Positions 43,285 to 51,779 of a DNA stretch of 64,000 nt are shown here, piece after piece (the first letter of the stretch is position 1; every line of letters begins with the position of its first letter). Origin of the DNA: Streptomyces sp. NBC_00236. Its GTDB lineage: Bacteria > Actinomycetota > Actinomycetes > Streptomycetales > Streptomycetaceae. The DNA lies in contig NZ_CP108100.1 in the NCBI RefSeq assembly GCF_036195045.1, positions 6,882,001 to 6,946,000 of the forward strand. The letters are read 5' to 3'. The notes under the pieces were generated by a model that saw only the letters and a list, made by a program, of their open reading frames with translations, was not told where the DNA came from and did not search any database. A program made the translations under genes and the position numbers.

Positions 43285-43967
43285 GACGGAACTCCCCGGG
43301 ACCGGTCCGGCCGGGCGAGCCCGAGATCGTAGGCGAGGATCGTCGCCTGGACCCGGTCGCGCAGTCCGAGCTTGCGGAGTACCGCGTTGACATGTGATTT
43401 CACGGTGCCGACGGTGATGTCGAGGTGCTCGGCGATCTCCGTGTTGGTGAGCCCGGCCGCGATCAGGGTCAGGACCCCCTGCTCACGGCCGGTCAGGCCG
43501 TTCAGCTCGCGGGGGGCCGGGGCGCCCGGGATGCCGGCGCCCGGTGCGGACGCGTAGTGGCCGATGAGCCGATGGGTGGCGGACGGGGCGAGGACGCTCT
43601 CGCCGGCGGCCACCACCCTGATGCCGTCCAGCAGTTCGCCGGGACGCACGTCCTTGAGGAGGAAGCCGGACGCCCCGGCGCGCAGGGCGTCGAACACGTA
43701 CGCGTCGAGGTCGAAGGTGGTCAGCACCAGGACGCGAGGGGCGTCGGGGCGGCCGGTGATGATGCGGGTGGCGGCGATGCCGTCGAGTTCCGGCATACGG
43801 ACGTCCATGAGGACCACGTCGGGTGCCAACTCCTCGGCAAGCCGCACCGCCTCCGCTCCGTCGGCGGCCTCGCCGACCACTGTCATGTCCTCCTCGCCGT
43901 CGACCACGGCGGCGAATCCCGCCCGTACGATGCCCTGGTCGTCGACGACCAGCACGCTGAGGCTCAT
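43281..43967 (-). CDS. LuxR/NarL-type response regulator
   Basis: 228 residues. Receiver domain with acidic pocket VVDD (D9, D10), phosphoacceptor D55 in VLMDVRMPE and Lys in GFLLKDVRPGE. The C-terminal GerE-type helix-turn-helix is LTGREQGVLTLIAAGLTNTE then TVGTVKSHVNAVLRKLGL. ATG at 43967 follows GGAGGGA. It overlaps the kinase stop and the nucleotidyltransferase start by four bases each. It is the cognate partner of the sensor upstream. Confidence 0.93.
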   Translation of the reverse strand: MSLSVLVVDDQGIVRAGFAAVVDGEEDMTVVGEAADGAEAVRLAEELAPDVVLMDVRMPELDGIAATRIITGRPDAPRVLVLTTFDLDAYVFDALRAGASGFLLKDVRPGELLDGIRVVAAGESVLAPSATHRLIGHYASAPGAGIPGAPAPRELNGLTGREQGVLTLIAAGLTNTEIAEHLDITVGTVKSHVNAVLRKLGLRDRVQATILAYDLGLARPDRSRGVPS

Positions 43968-46300
43968 CGTTGTCCCTCCTCGTCGTATCGCCGCACGGCA
44001 GGTGCCGCCGTCAGCGGGAGCCGGACCCGCACCGGGCCCGAAGGACCGCCGGCGACGGTCCCGCCGATCACCGCGGCCCGCACGGCCAGTTGCCGGCACA
44101 GGGACGGGCGCACGTGATCCGGCACTCCGGTCGCCGTGAGCGTCAACGCCGTGTCGTCCGCGTCGAGTGCCAGCACCATGGGCTCCTCGCCGCCGGCCGT
44201 GATGATCGTTTCGCAGGCATGGTAGGCGGCCAGGTCCACGGTGGTGGACAGCTGTCCCGGCATCAGACCGGCCGGCCGTATCTCGACCTCGCGGCCGGTG
44301 GCCCGGATCTGATGGGCCAGCAGGTCAAGGGCCTGGAGCGTGGGCTGCGGACGGAGCGCCGGCGGCTCCTGCGCCTCGCGGGCCGTGTCGAGCAGGCCGC
44401 GCATCGCGGCCAGGGCCTCGCGGGCGTGGTCGGCGACCGCGTCGAGCCGGCCCGCCTCGGCCTGCGCGACCATGTCGGCGGTGCGCGCCAGCACGGTGGT
44501 CTCCAGCCCGTCGGCGATCCGGCGGCGCTCCGCCCACGCGTCCCGCACCGCCTCCTCGGTCCAGGCCGCGAGGTGTTCCGCCTGCGAGCTGCGGGCCGCC
44601 CGGATGCGACGCCCGCGCAAGGACCCGGCCCACCATGCCGCGCCGGTCACCAGGGCCGCCTGGGCCGTCGCCCCTGCGGCGAGCGCCCACACGGGTACGC
44701 CCGCGCCCCGGTGCAGGAAGGCGGCGGTCGTGGCGGCCGCGTGTGCCACCACGGCCACCAACGGGACGATCGGCAGGGCGACGCGCGGGCGGCCGTCGGC
44801 GTCGAGCGTGCCGGTGACGGCAGCGCGCACCGCGGCGGAGGCGACCGCCGCACACGTGGCGGCCATGCTCAGCACCAGCGGCAGGAGCACCGGACCGGTG
44901 TACTGGCCCACGGCCATCGCCACCGGCCAGAGCAGGGCCAGGGCCGTCACGATCCCCAGGGTGGCGACGGGCGCCCGTCGCCGCCACAGCAGCGCGAACG
45001 CCTGCGCCGCGGCCAGCAGGGCGAAGAGCACACCTGCCGACACCCGCGCACCGCTCGAAACGGAATCCGTCCGGATGACCAGCATCGGAAGAAGCGGCTG
45101 CAGGACGAGGACGACCGCGGCCGTCAACTGCGCGAGGCGGTAGTTCCACGGGACCGGCTGCTCCACCGAGGCCGCGCTCCTGCCGGGCAGGACCGCGTAC
45201 ACCTCCCAGCCGCCCTCCGCCGTCGGACCGCTGGTCAGCGTGCCGCCCGCCTCCCGCGCCCGGGACCGCAGAAAACCCTGTCCGCGCCCCGAACCGAGCC
45301 CCGCGCCGTGCGCGGCCGCTCCCGCCGGTGGCGCCGCGCTCGTGATCACGACCTCCGTGCGCGCGTCGCCGTACCGGCACGTCACCGTCGTTGCCGCACC
45401 CGGAGCGTGCCGGGCCACGTTGGTCAGCGCCTCGCGCACGATGCCGAACGCAGCGTCCGCGACGGCGCCGTCCGGCAGGGAATCGATCTCGCACTCCACC
45501 TGCCTGCCCAGCCGGGAGAATCCGGCGGCCAGTCCCAGCAACCGCTCCCTCGGCGACGGGAGCTGTTCCCGCGAGGGCGCCGGAGCCCGCACCGCTCCCA
45601 GCGCCCGGGTGACCTCGCGGCCGGTCTCGGCAGCGAACTGCAGTGCTTCACCGGCCAGCTCCGGCCGGCGCTCGCGCAGCCCGAGGGCGGCACCGGCCGT
45701 GACGACCACGGCGGTCAGGTGGTGGGCGCTGACATCGTGCAACTCCCGCTCCATCCGCTTCCGTTCGGCACCGGGGAGGCGATGGCGTTCGGTCTCGGCC
45801 CGGATCAACAGTTGCCCGGCGGTCCGTCGCGCCTGCCGGGCCCGGCGTACGAGCAGCCCGGCGGCGCACGTGGCGGCGTACAGCACGGCCGTCAGGACGA
45901 GGTCGAGTCCGTCGCGGTCACTGAGCCCGTGCAGGCTGAGGTTGTACACGGATTGCCAGGCGGCGAGTGCCAGGACGCACAACACGGCGGTGAAGGTGTC
46001 GTGTTCGCAGGCCACCGTGAACAGCGCCAGCGCGACACCGGCCGTACCCAGTACGGCCACCGCGCCCGGCGGCAGCGGACCGGCCCCCAGGGCGCAGGCG
46101 GCGGTGACCAGGACGAGGGTGGTCACCGGCCTTGCGCGGCGGACGAGGAGCGCGGCCGTCACCAGCCCGGCGACGAGGGCCGCCACGAGGAGCGCGGACC
46201 CGGCCGGGACGGACCCACGGATCAGGCCCGCCCCCGGCCACACCGCGGCCTGGGCGCAGATCAGCAGGAGCGGAAGCAGTCGGTGGTCGGTTCGATTCAT
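43964..46300 (-). CDS. Tandem sensor protein: HisKA_3 histidine kinase fused to a kinase-like pseudokinase half
   Basis: 778 residues with two similar halves. Half 1 (~1-375): about six membrane helices, a dimerisation helix with phosphoacceptor H188 in MERELHDVSAHHL, and an ATP-binding domain with N-box REALTNVARHAP and G-box GAGLGSGRGQGFLRSRA. Half 2 (~385-765): again several helices, then ERRRIADGLETTVLARTADM, where the position of the phosphoacceptor His is E600, followed by a HATPase-like domain without a clear N-box. So half 2 looks catalytically dead. The start ATG at 46300 has only a weak ribosome site. The stop overlaps the response regulator. Signal unknown. Confidence 0.85.
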   Translation of the reverse strand: MNRTDHRLLPLLLICAQAAVWPGAGLIRGSVPAGSALLVAALVAGLVTAALLVRRARPVTTLVLVTAACALGAGPLPPGAVAVLGTAGVALALFTVACEHDTFTAVLCVLALAAWQSVYNLSLHGLSDRDGLDLVLTAVLYAATCAAGLLVRRARQARRTAGQLLIRAETERHRLPGAERKRMERELHDVSAHHLTAVVVTAGAALGLRERRPELAGEALQFAAETGREVTRALGAVRAPAPSREQLPSPRERLLGLAAGFSRLGRQVECEIDSLPDGAVADAAFGIVREALTNVARHAPGAATTVTCRYGDARTEVVITSAAPPAGAAAHGAGLGSGRGQGFLRSRAREAGGTLTSGPTAEGGWEVYAVLPGRSAASVEQPVPWNYRLAQLTAAVVLVLQPLLPMLVIRTDSVSSGARVSAGVLFALLAAAQAFALLWRRRAPVATLGIVTALALLWPVAMAVGQYTGPVLLPLVLSMAATCAAVASAAVRAAVTGTLDADGRPRVALPIVPLVAVVAHAAATTAAFLHRGAGVPVWALAAGATAQAALVTGAAWWAGSLRGRRIRAARSSQAEHLAAWTEEAVRDAWAERRRIADGLETTVLARTADMVAQAEAGRLDAVADHAREALAAMRGLLDTAREAQEPPALRPQPTLQALDLLAHQIRATGREVEIRPAGLMPGQLSTTVDLAAYHACETIITAGGEEPMVLALDADDTALTLTATGVPDHVRPSLCRQLAVRAAVIGGTVAGGPSGPVRVRLPLTAAPAVRRYDEEGQR

Positions 46301-46532
46301 CAGGGACCAAGGGTATGACCGCAGGTGAGCGGCCGTCCTCCGACCGGAGGTGGACGCCGGTCTCTTACCTGGGGTGCAGGCTCTGCACCCGCGGTGGGAG
46401 GCCGCGATCGTCCCGCAGCCCGAGGACCGCGGGCATCTGCCGGCCCTAGGCTCGATCACATCGGGAAAGCGGCCGGTCACCGGCTTCCGCACCTCCCGCC
46501 CGTCAACTCCTCCATCGATTCAAGGGGTCCCC

Positions 46533-46982
46533 ATGTCCAAGCGCGTCCTCGTCCCGTCCCTCATCGGCGCCGTCGCTCTCGGCGCCGTCGCCGCCGGCGG
46601 ATACGCCATGGCCACGGCCACCACCGAGCCGAGCGTGAAGAACGGTTCGGCCCACTACGCGGCACCGTCCCCGCGCGGTGCGGGGGCACTCAGGTACACC
46701 GCGGACGTCAGCGACGACTCGGGTGTGCGCAGCCTCAAGGTCCTTGCCTGGCCGACGAGTTCGAAGCTCGACCCGACCGAGGCGGAGATGCGGTCCGTGG
46801 ACGCGGCCACCTGCCGCAGCACCTCGGACACCACCTCGCGCTGCACCTACACGCTGAAGGTGACACAGCAGGACGCGGCCGGTCTGGCGGAAGGTGCCTG
46901 GGACGTGTCGGTGCTGGTGACCGCGAAGGACGGAGACACGAAGTTCGTGCCGCGCGCGGCCACTTTCACCGTCACGCGCTGA
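46533..46982 (+). CDS. Small secreted DUF5707-like protein
   Basis: 149 residues. A signal peptide (MSKRVLVPSLIGAVALGAVA, cleavage near 28-30) precedes one beta-sandwich-type domain with one Cys pair, in ATCRSTSD and RCTYTLKV. Sequence such as DDSGVRSLKVLAWP and the end FVPRAATFTVT resemble what I know as DUF5707 proteins of Streptomyces. Function unknown. ATG at 46533 follows AAGGGG. It is divergent from the tandem sensor operon, 232 bp apart; that gap holds nothing else I can recognise. Confidence 0.7.
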   Translation: MSKRVLVPSLIGAVALGAVAAGGYAMATATTEPSVKNGSAHYAAPSPRGAGALRYTADVSDDSGVRSLKVLAWPTSSKLDPTEAEMRSVDAATCRSTSDTTSRCTYTLKVTQQDAAGLAEGAWDVSVLVTAKDGDTKFVPRAATFTVTR

Positions 46983-47016
46983 ACCGCCCCACGCCGAACC
47001 GCCCCACGCCGAACCG
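46981..47016 (+). repeat. 15-bp direct repeat after the DUF5707-like gene
   Basis: GAACCGCCCCACGCC occurs twice in tandem (46981-46995, 46996-47010), followed by a third partial copy (GAACCG). Its first bases overlap the stop codon of the preceding gene. Confidence 0.8.
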
Positions 47017-47126
47017 TCAGAGGCGAATCGTCTGAAGCGGCCGGTTCCCGCGCCCGCGACCGGCTGCCCGGTATGGTCGGGAATCGTCCCGACAGTTCCG
47101 TCCCGAGGCTTCCGGTGAGGTTCGCG

Positions 47127-47687
47127 ATGCGAAAGATCATCTATTCCATGTCGGTCTCCCTCGACGGCTTCTTCGAGGGACCGGACCGGGACATCAGCTG
47201 GCATCTCGTCGACGACGAACTGCACCGCTACTTCAACGAGCGGATCGCCGGCATGGGCGGGTTCCTTCACGGGCGGGTCGTCCATGAGCTGATGGCGGAT
47301 TTCTGGCCCACCGCGGACCAGGACCCGGCGAACGCGGGGCCGATGGCCGATTTCGCCGTCATCTGGCGGAACATGCCGAAGTACGTCTACTCCCGGACGC
47401 TGGAGCGGGCGGACTGGAACACCACGATCGTGCGCGAGGTCGTGCCCGAAGAGGTCAGGGCACTGAAGGAGCAGCCCGGCGGTGACCTGGGGCTCGGCGG
47501 TGCCGACCTCGCCGCGTCCTTCGCGGCGCTCGACCTGATCGACGAGTACTGCGTCTACGTCCATCCGGTCCTGATCGGCCGGGGGAGGTCCATGTTCCCG
47601 TCGTCGGACACCAGGACCGCACTCCGGCTCGCGGGAACGCGGACCTTCGGCAGCGGGGTCGTGGAACTGCGGTACGCGCGGGCCTGA
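47127..47687 (+). CDS. Dihydrofolate reductase-like (RibD C-terminal) protein
   Basis: 186 residues. It starts MRKIIYSMSVSLDGFFEGPD, the typical opening of YyaP/YwjB-type members of the DHFR/RibD reductase fold, and ends with the NADPH-site segment GGDLGLGGADLAASF and VHPVLIGRGRSMFP. These proteins are usually annotated as DHFR family but lack proof of folate reduction. ATG at 47127 follows GGTGAGG. It stands alone between terminator-like repeats. Confidence 0.82.
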   Translation: MRKIIYSMSVSLDGFFEGPDRDISWHLVDDELHRYFNERIAGMGGFLHGRVVHELMADFWPTADQDPANAGPMADFAVIWRNMPKYVYSRTLERADWNTTIVREVVPEEVRALKEQPGGDLGLGGADLAASFAALDLIDEYCVYVHPVLIGRGRSMFPSSDTRTALRLAGTRTFGSGVVELRYARA

Positions 47688-47750
47688 GCGGCGGCGTGGG
47701 CCGAATCGGGCACTCGGGCACCGGCACCCGAGCGCGCGGGTGCCGCCGCT
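47687..47750. terminator. Possible terminator after the DHFR-like gene
   Basis: Arms AGCGGCGGC (47687-47695) and GCCGCCGCT (47742-47750) enclose GC-rich sequence with further self-complementary GGGCACC/GGGTGCC pieces. No T run. The stretch 47751-47869 holds nothing else recognised. Confidence 0.45.
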
Positions 47751-47869
47751 GATGCGGTCGTGCCACTCGGTCCGGCCCTCGCGTCGGTCCGCCGGGGCCG
47801 TAGGCCCGCCGCCACGGTCCGCATGAGGGACTCCTGCCCCCGGCAAAGCCAAGCCCGTGCAGTGAATCT

Positions 47870-47895
47870 ATGAATTGCGAAATTCTGCAATTCAT
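47870..47895. promoter_or_regulatory. AT-rich operator palindrome upstream of ArsR-SulP
   Basis: Perfect 9-bp arms ATGAATTGC (47870-47878) and GCAATTCAT (47887-47895) with an 8-bp AT-rich spacer, about 90 bp upstream of the arsR-type gene. It is the only AT-rich spot in the region and is the probable autoregulatory site of that ArsR protein. Confidence 0.75.
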
Positions 47896-47985
47896 TACAT
47901 GCTGTGGTGGCTGTGCCGGCGGGTACCCGCGGGCACAGCGCCGAGCGCAGCCCCAACCGTCGGGGTGCGAAGGGAGTCCGAGACC

Positions 47986-48327
47986 GTGCCCGTTCCGCTG
48001 TATCAGGCCAAGGCCGAGTTTTTCCGCATGCTCGGGCACCCCGTGCGGATAAGGGTTCTGGAGCTGCTGCAGGACGGCCGGATGCCGGTCCGTGACCTGC
48101 TGGCGGCGATCGGGGTGGAGCCTTCGGCGCTGTCCCAGCAACTGGCGGTGCTGCGCCGTTCGGGCATCGTCTCCTCCGCGCGCGAGGGCTCGACGGTCGT
48201 CTACGAGCTGGCGGGTGGGGACGTGGCGGAGCTGATGCGGGCGGCGCGGCGGATCCTGACCGAGATGCTGGACGGGCAGAACCAACTGCTGGCGGAGCTG
48301 CGGGAAGCCGAGGTCTCGGCGCGGTGA
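47986..48327 (+). CDS. ArsR/SmtB-family transcriptional repressor
   Basis: 113 residues, a minimal winged-helix repressor: GHPVRIRVLELLQDG, recognition helix EPSALSQQLAVLRRSGI and wing AREGSTVVYEL. No Cys or His metal site is visible, so it probably senses something other than a heavy metal. GTG at 47986 follows GGGAG; its stop overlaps the GTG of the SulP transporter, so both are co-transcribed and translationally coupled. It is similar to the ArsR protein at 51230. Confidence 0.88.
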   Translation: MPVPLYQAKAEFFRMLGHPVRIRVLELLQDGRMPVRDLLAAIGVEPSALSQQLAVLRRSGIVSSAREGSTVVYELAGGDVAELMRAARRILTEMLDGQNQLLAELREAEVSAR

Positions 48328-50066
48328 GCCTGTCGACTGCCCGGTCCTGGGACCGGGTGCGGTCCCTGCTGCCCGCCCGTGCGGACTTCGCCGTCATGGC
48401 CCGCAATCCTCGGCGCGACCTGCTCGCCGGCCTCACCGTGGCGATCGTGGCACTGCCGCTCGCGCTCGGCTTCGGGGTCTCCTCCGGTCTGGGCGCCGAG
48501 GCCGGACTGGCCACGGCTGTCGTCGCCGGTGCGCTCGCGGCGCTCTTCGGCGGCTCCAACCTCCAGGTATCCGGGCCGACCGGCGCGATGACGGTGGTGC
48601 TGGTGCCGATCGTGGACCGGTACGGGCCGGGCGGGGTGCTGACGGTCGGCCTGATGGCCGGCGGGCTGCTGATCACTCTGGCCCTCCTGAAGGCCGGCCA
48701 GTACATGCGGTACGTCCCGGCGCCCGTGGTGGAGGGCTTCACCCTTGGCATCGCGTGCGTGATCGGCCTGCAGCAGGTCCCGAACGCCCTCGGTGTGCCC
48801 AAACCCGAGGGCGACAAGGTCCTGGTGGTGACCTGGAGGGCCGTCGAGGAGTTCGTACGCACACCGAACTGGACCGCGATCGCTCTTGCCCTCGCCGTGG
48901 CGGCCGTGATGCTGCTCGGTGCCCGGTGGAGGCCCACCATCCCGTTCTCGATCGTCGGTGTCGTCGCCGCGACGCTGGCCGCCCAGATCTTCCACCTCGA
49001 CGCGGCGGCCCCCATCGGTGACCTGCCGTCCGGGCTGCCCGCGCCGTCGCTCGCCTTCCTCGACCTGTCCGCACTGGGCTCGCTGCTCGCCCCGGCCGTG
49101 GCGGTCGCCGCGCTCGCGGCGCTGGAGTCGCTGCTGTCGGCCACGGTCGCCGACGGCATGACGGTGGGCCAGAAGCACGACCCGGACAAGGAGCTCTTCG
49201 GGCAGGGCATCGCGAACCTGGCCGCCCCGCTGTTCGGCGGTGTGCCCGCCACCGCGGCGATCGCCCGTACCGCCGTCAACGTCCGCAGCGGCGCGGGCTC
49301 CCGCCTCGCCTCCCTGACCCATGCCGCCGTCCTCGCGGTGATCGTGTTCGCCGCCGCCCCGCTCGTCTCCAGGATCCCCCTGGCCGCGCTCGCCGGGGTG
49401 CTGCTGGCCACCGCGATCCGCATGGTCGAGGTCGGCGCCCTGCGGGCGATGATCCGGGCGACCCGCTCGGACGCGGTCGTGCTGGTGCTGACGGCCGTGG
49501 CCACCCTGGTCCTCGACCTTGTCTACGCGGTCGTCATCGGCCTGGTCGTGGCGGGGGCCCTCGCGCTGAAGGCGGTCGCCCAGCACGCCCGGATGGACCA
49601 GGTCGACTTCACGGCCGATCTGCCGGGCGAACACAGCGAGGAGGAGCACGCGCTGCTGGCCGAGCACATCGTCGCCTACCGCATCGACGGGCCGGTGTTC
49701 TTCGCCGGTGCCCATCGCTTCCTCCTGGAACTCTCCGAGGTCGCCGACGCCCGCGTGGTGATCCTGCGGATGTCACGGATCACCACGATGGACGCCACCG
49801 GGGCCCTGGTCCTCAAGGACGCCGTGGAGAAGCTGAACCGGCGCGGCATCGCGGTACTGACCTCGGGCATCCGGCCCGGCCAGCGACGCGCCCTCGCATC
49901 GGTCGGCGCGCTGGACCTGCTGCGCCGGGAGGGGCGCGAGTACGCCACCACACCGGAGGCGATCGCCGGGGCCCGCGCCCACCTGCATCAGGCCGGACTC
50001 CTGCCCGCCGCACCCGCACCAGTCACCGCACCCGTCACCGCACTCGTCACGGAAGAGGCCTCCTGA
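48324..50066 (+). CDS. SulP-family anion transporter with STAS domain
   Basis: 580 residues. About 11-12 membrane helices (from LLAGLTVAIVALPLALGFG) with the SulP segment QVSGPTGAMTVVLVPIV, then a cytosolic STAS domain at ~450-545 (YRIDGPVFFAGAHRFL, RMSRITTMDATGALVL). SulP proteins move sulfate, bicarbonate or other anions; substrate cannot be told here. The C-terminus ends in a short repeat APVTAPVTALVT. GTG at 48324 overlaps the arsR stop, which suggests that transport is controlled by that repressor. Confidence 0.88.
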   Translation: MSLSTARSWDRVRSLLPARADFAVMARNPRRDLLAGLTVAIVALPLALGFGVSSGLGAEAGLATAVVAGALAALFGGSNLQVSGPTGAMTVVLVPIVDRYGPGGVLTVGLMAGGLLITLALLKAGQYMRYVPAPVVEGFTLGIACVIGLQQVPNALGVPKPEGDKVLVVTWRAVEEFVRTPNWTAIALALAVAAVMLLGARWRPTIPFSIVGVVAATLAAQIFHLDAAAPIGDLPSGLPAPSLAFLDLSALGSLLAPAVAVAALAALESLLSATVADGMTVGQKHDPDKELFGQGIANLAAPLFGGVPATAAIARTAVNVRSGAGSRLASLTHAAVLAVIVFAAAPLVSRIPLAALAGVLLATAIRMVEVGALRAMIRATRSDAVVLVLTAVATLVLDLVYAVVIGLVVAGALALKAVAQHARMDQVDFTADLPGEHSEEEHALLAEHIVAYRIDGPVFFAGAHRFLLELSEVADARVVILRMSRITTMDATGALVLKDAVEKLNRRGIAVLTSGIRPGQRRALASVGALDLLRREGREYATTPEAIAGARAHLHQAGLLPAAPAPVTAPVTALVTEEAS

Positions 50067-50151
50067 TGCTCACACACGGGTCGTACGGCATGCCGGTGAG
50101 CATCCCCCGGACCGCCACGGGGCTCCTTCCGGCCGGCGCCGGGGCCGCCCG

Positions 50152-50577
50152 GTGAGCGGACAACTCCAGGCTCTTCCATTGCGGCACGTACTGACTCTGC
50201 CCGCGATGGGCTCCGCCGTGCGGATCGCCCGTGAGACCACCGAGCAGGTCCTGACCGAGTGGGGCGTCAGCCGACGTCACCCCGCGGTCGATCCGGCGCT
50301 GCTGATCCTGTCCGAGCTGGTCACGAACAGCGTCCGGCACGCCGCCGCGCTGTCCCCGAACGTGACCGTCATCTACGCGGCCGGTCCGGACACGTTCGCG
50401 TTCGCCGTGCACGACCTGCACCCCTGCCGGCCTCCGCTCCTCTCGGCGACCACCCGTACGGGCAGCGGCGGACTGGGCACCGTCATGGAACTCACCCTCG
50501 GCCTCGGCGGCACCGCCGTCATCCGGGGCGACGCGGACGGCCGGGGCAAGAGCATCTGGATCACCCTCCCGCTGTGA
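50152..50577 (+). CDS. HATPase-domain (anti-sigma-factor-type) ATP-binding protein
   Basis: 141 residues. N-box LLILSELVTNSVRHAAAL and G-box GSGGLGTVMELTLGLGG of the RsbW-like class. It begins with a GTG at 50152 in a region without a strong ribosome site. Second protein of this class in the window (see 17995), but with low overall similarity. It lies 85 bp after the SulP gene and 48 bp before phnA, all on one strand. The partner sigma factor or antagonist is not nearby. Confidence 0.8.
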   Translation: MSGQLQALPLRHVLTLPAMGSAVRIARETTEQVLTEWGVSRRHPAVDPALLILSELVTNSVRHAAALSPNVTVIYAAGPDTFAFAVHDLHPCRPPLLSATTRTGSGGLGTVMELTLGLGGTAVIRGDADGRGKSIWITLPL

Positions 50578-50625
50578 AAGACAGCTACCGACCCCCGCAC
50601 AAGAACGATCAGAGAAGGAATCACC

Positions 50626-50991
50626 ATGAGCGATGCGACCGAGACGCTGCCGCCCTGCCCTGAATGCTCCGGCGTGTACACCTACGAGATGGGTGCGCTG
50701 CTGGTCTGCCCCGAATGTGGTCATGAATGGTCGCCCGCGTCCGCCGAAGCCGCGGCCGGCACCGAGGACGACGGGCTGATCAGGGATGCGGTCGGGAACG
50801 TGCTCGCCGACGGCGACACGGTGACGGTGACCAGGACGCTGAAGGTCAAGGGAAGCCCGGGCGGAATCAAGGCCGGCACCAAGGTACGCAACATCCGCCT
50901 GGTGGACGGTGTGGACGGTCACGACATCGACTGCAGGATCGAGGGCTTCGGCCCCATGCAGCTCAAGTCCGGAGTGGTCAAGAAGGCCTGA
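50626..50991 (+). CDS. phnA: PhnA/YjdM-type zinc-ribbon protein
   Basis: 121 residues. An N-terminal zinc ribbon with C11, C14, C28 and C31 (CPECSG and VCPECGHEW) is followed by the compact PhnA beta-barrel domain (RDAVGNVLADGDTVTV, AGTKVRNIRLVDG, DIDCRIEGFG). Named alkylphosphonate utilisation protein, but the role in phosphonate metabolism is unproven; no phn genes are near. ATG at 50626 follows AGAAGGAA. Confidence 0.9.
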   Translation: MSDATETLPPCPECSGVYTYEMGALLVCPECGHEWSPASAEAAAGTEDDGLIRDAVGNVLADGDTVTVTRTLKVKGSPGGIKAGTKVRNIRLVDGVDGHDIDCRIEGFGPMQLKSGVVKKA

Positions 50992-51007
50992 CCGGGCGCT
51001 TCGGTGA

Positions 51008-51036
51008 GCGGCGGCGGGCGAGCGGAGCGCCGCCGC
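51008..51036 (+). terminator. Stem-loop after phnA
   Basis: Perfect 9-bp arms GCGGCGGCG (51008-51016) and CGCCGCCGC (51028-51036) with an 11-nt loop, 17 bp after the phnA stop. The remaining 190 bp before the next gene contain no recognised site. Confidence 0.6.
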
Positions 51037-51229
51037 GCCGCGACGTCACCCCGGGTGGCTGCCGCAGCGCCGTTCCCGGCGATCCCGAGGTCACGACCTC
51101 GGTGCGGGGGCGCGATGATGGTCCCATGGTGAAGTGTTCTGAGGTGGATGCGGTGGGCGGTACTCGCCCGACAGCGGCCGGCCGGGCCCCCGGCGGGCCG
51201 GCGGCCCGGAGCGGGGCGGGGTCCGGTCG

Positions 51230-51622
51230 GTGAGCGCGCCGCTGTACCAGCTCAAGGCGGAGTTCTTCAAAACCCTCGGTCACCCGGTGCGTATTCGCGT
51301 GCTGGAACTCCTCAGCCGACGCGAGCACGCGGTGTCCGAGATGCTGTCCGAAATCGGCGTCGAAGCGGCGCACCTCTCCCAGCAACTGGCCGTCCTGCGC
51401 CGGGCCAACCTGGTCGTTCCCCGTCGCGAGGGCTCCGCCGTCTACTACTCGCTGACCAACCCGCAGACGGCGGAGCTGCTGCGGGTGGCGCGGAACATCC
51501 TGTCCGGCGTGCTGACGGGCCAGGCCGAACTGCTGGCCGATCTTCAGGCCGCCGAACCCTATGCCGATTCCGCACGCGATTCCGACGCCGAGCCCCGGCG
51601 GCGCGGGCCCACGCCGCGGTGA
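51230..51622 (+). CDS. ArsR/SmtB-family transcriptional regulator (paralogue of 47986)
   Basis: 130 residues: SAPLYQLKAEFFKTLGHPVR opens exactly like the ArsR protein at 47986 (PVPLYQAKAEFFRMLGHPVR), and the recognition helix reads EAAHLSQQLAVLRRANL. It has a longer basic tail (~25 residues). GTG at 51230 has a poor ribosome site. No transporter is coupled to it; it may act on the SulP genes or elsewhere. It is followed by a strong terminator. Confidence 0.85.
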   Translation: MSAPLYQLKAEFFKTLGHPVRIRVLELLSRREHAVSEMLSEIGVEAAHLSQQLAVLRRANLVVPRREGSAVYYSLTNPQTAELLRVARNILSGVLTGQAELLADLQAAEPYADSARDSDAEPRRRGPTPR

Positions 51623-51697
51623 AGGCCGGCAGGACGCTCTTCTCGCACCGTTGCTGCGACCCTCAGTAGGCCTCAGCAGCTCCGGCGTCCCGAACGT

Positions 51698-51733
51698 GCC
51701 TAGGAGCCCCCGGGGTCCCGGGGGCTCCTAGGC
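51698..51733. terminator. Bidirectional terminator
   Basis: Perfect 17-bp arms GCCTAGGAGCCCCCGGG (51698-51714) and the complement (51717-51733) with two loop bases, between the ArsR gene and the convergent amidase gene. Confidence 0.88.
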
Positions 51734-51779
51734 GGATCAGGCCGAAGGCCCTGGCCGCGCCCCCGGGGCTCTTCGGCCG

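Noticed and set aside
41140..46318. Long plus-strand open frames (41140-43332 and 43970-46318) opposite MFS, nucleotidyltransferase and sensor genes
   Set aside because: Low-complexity Arg/Gly/Gln-rich translations without recognisable folds; the minus strand encodes coupled, motif-complete genes.
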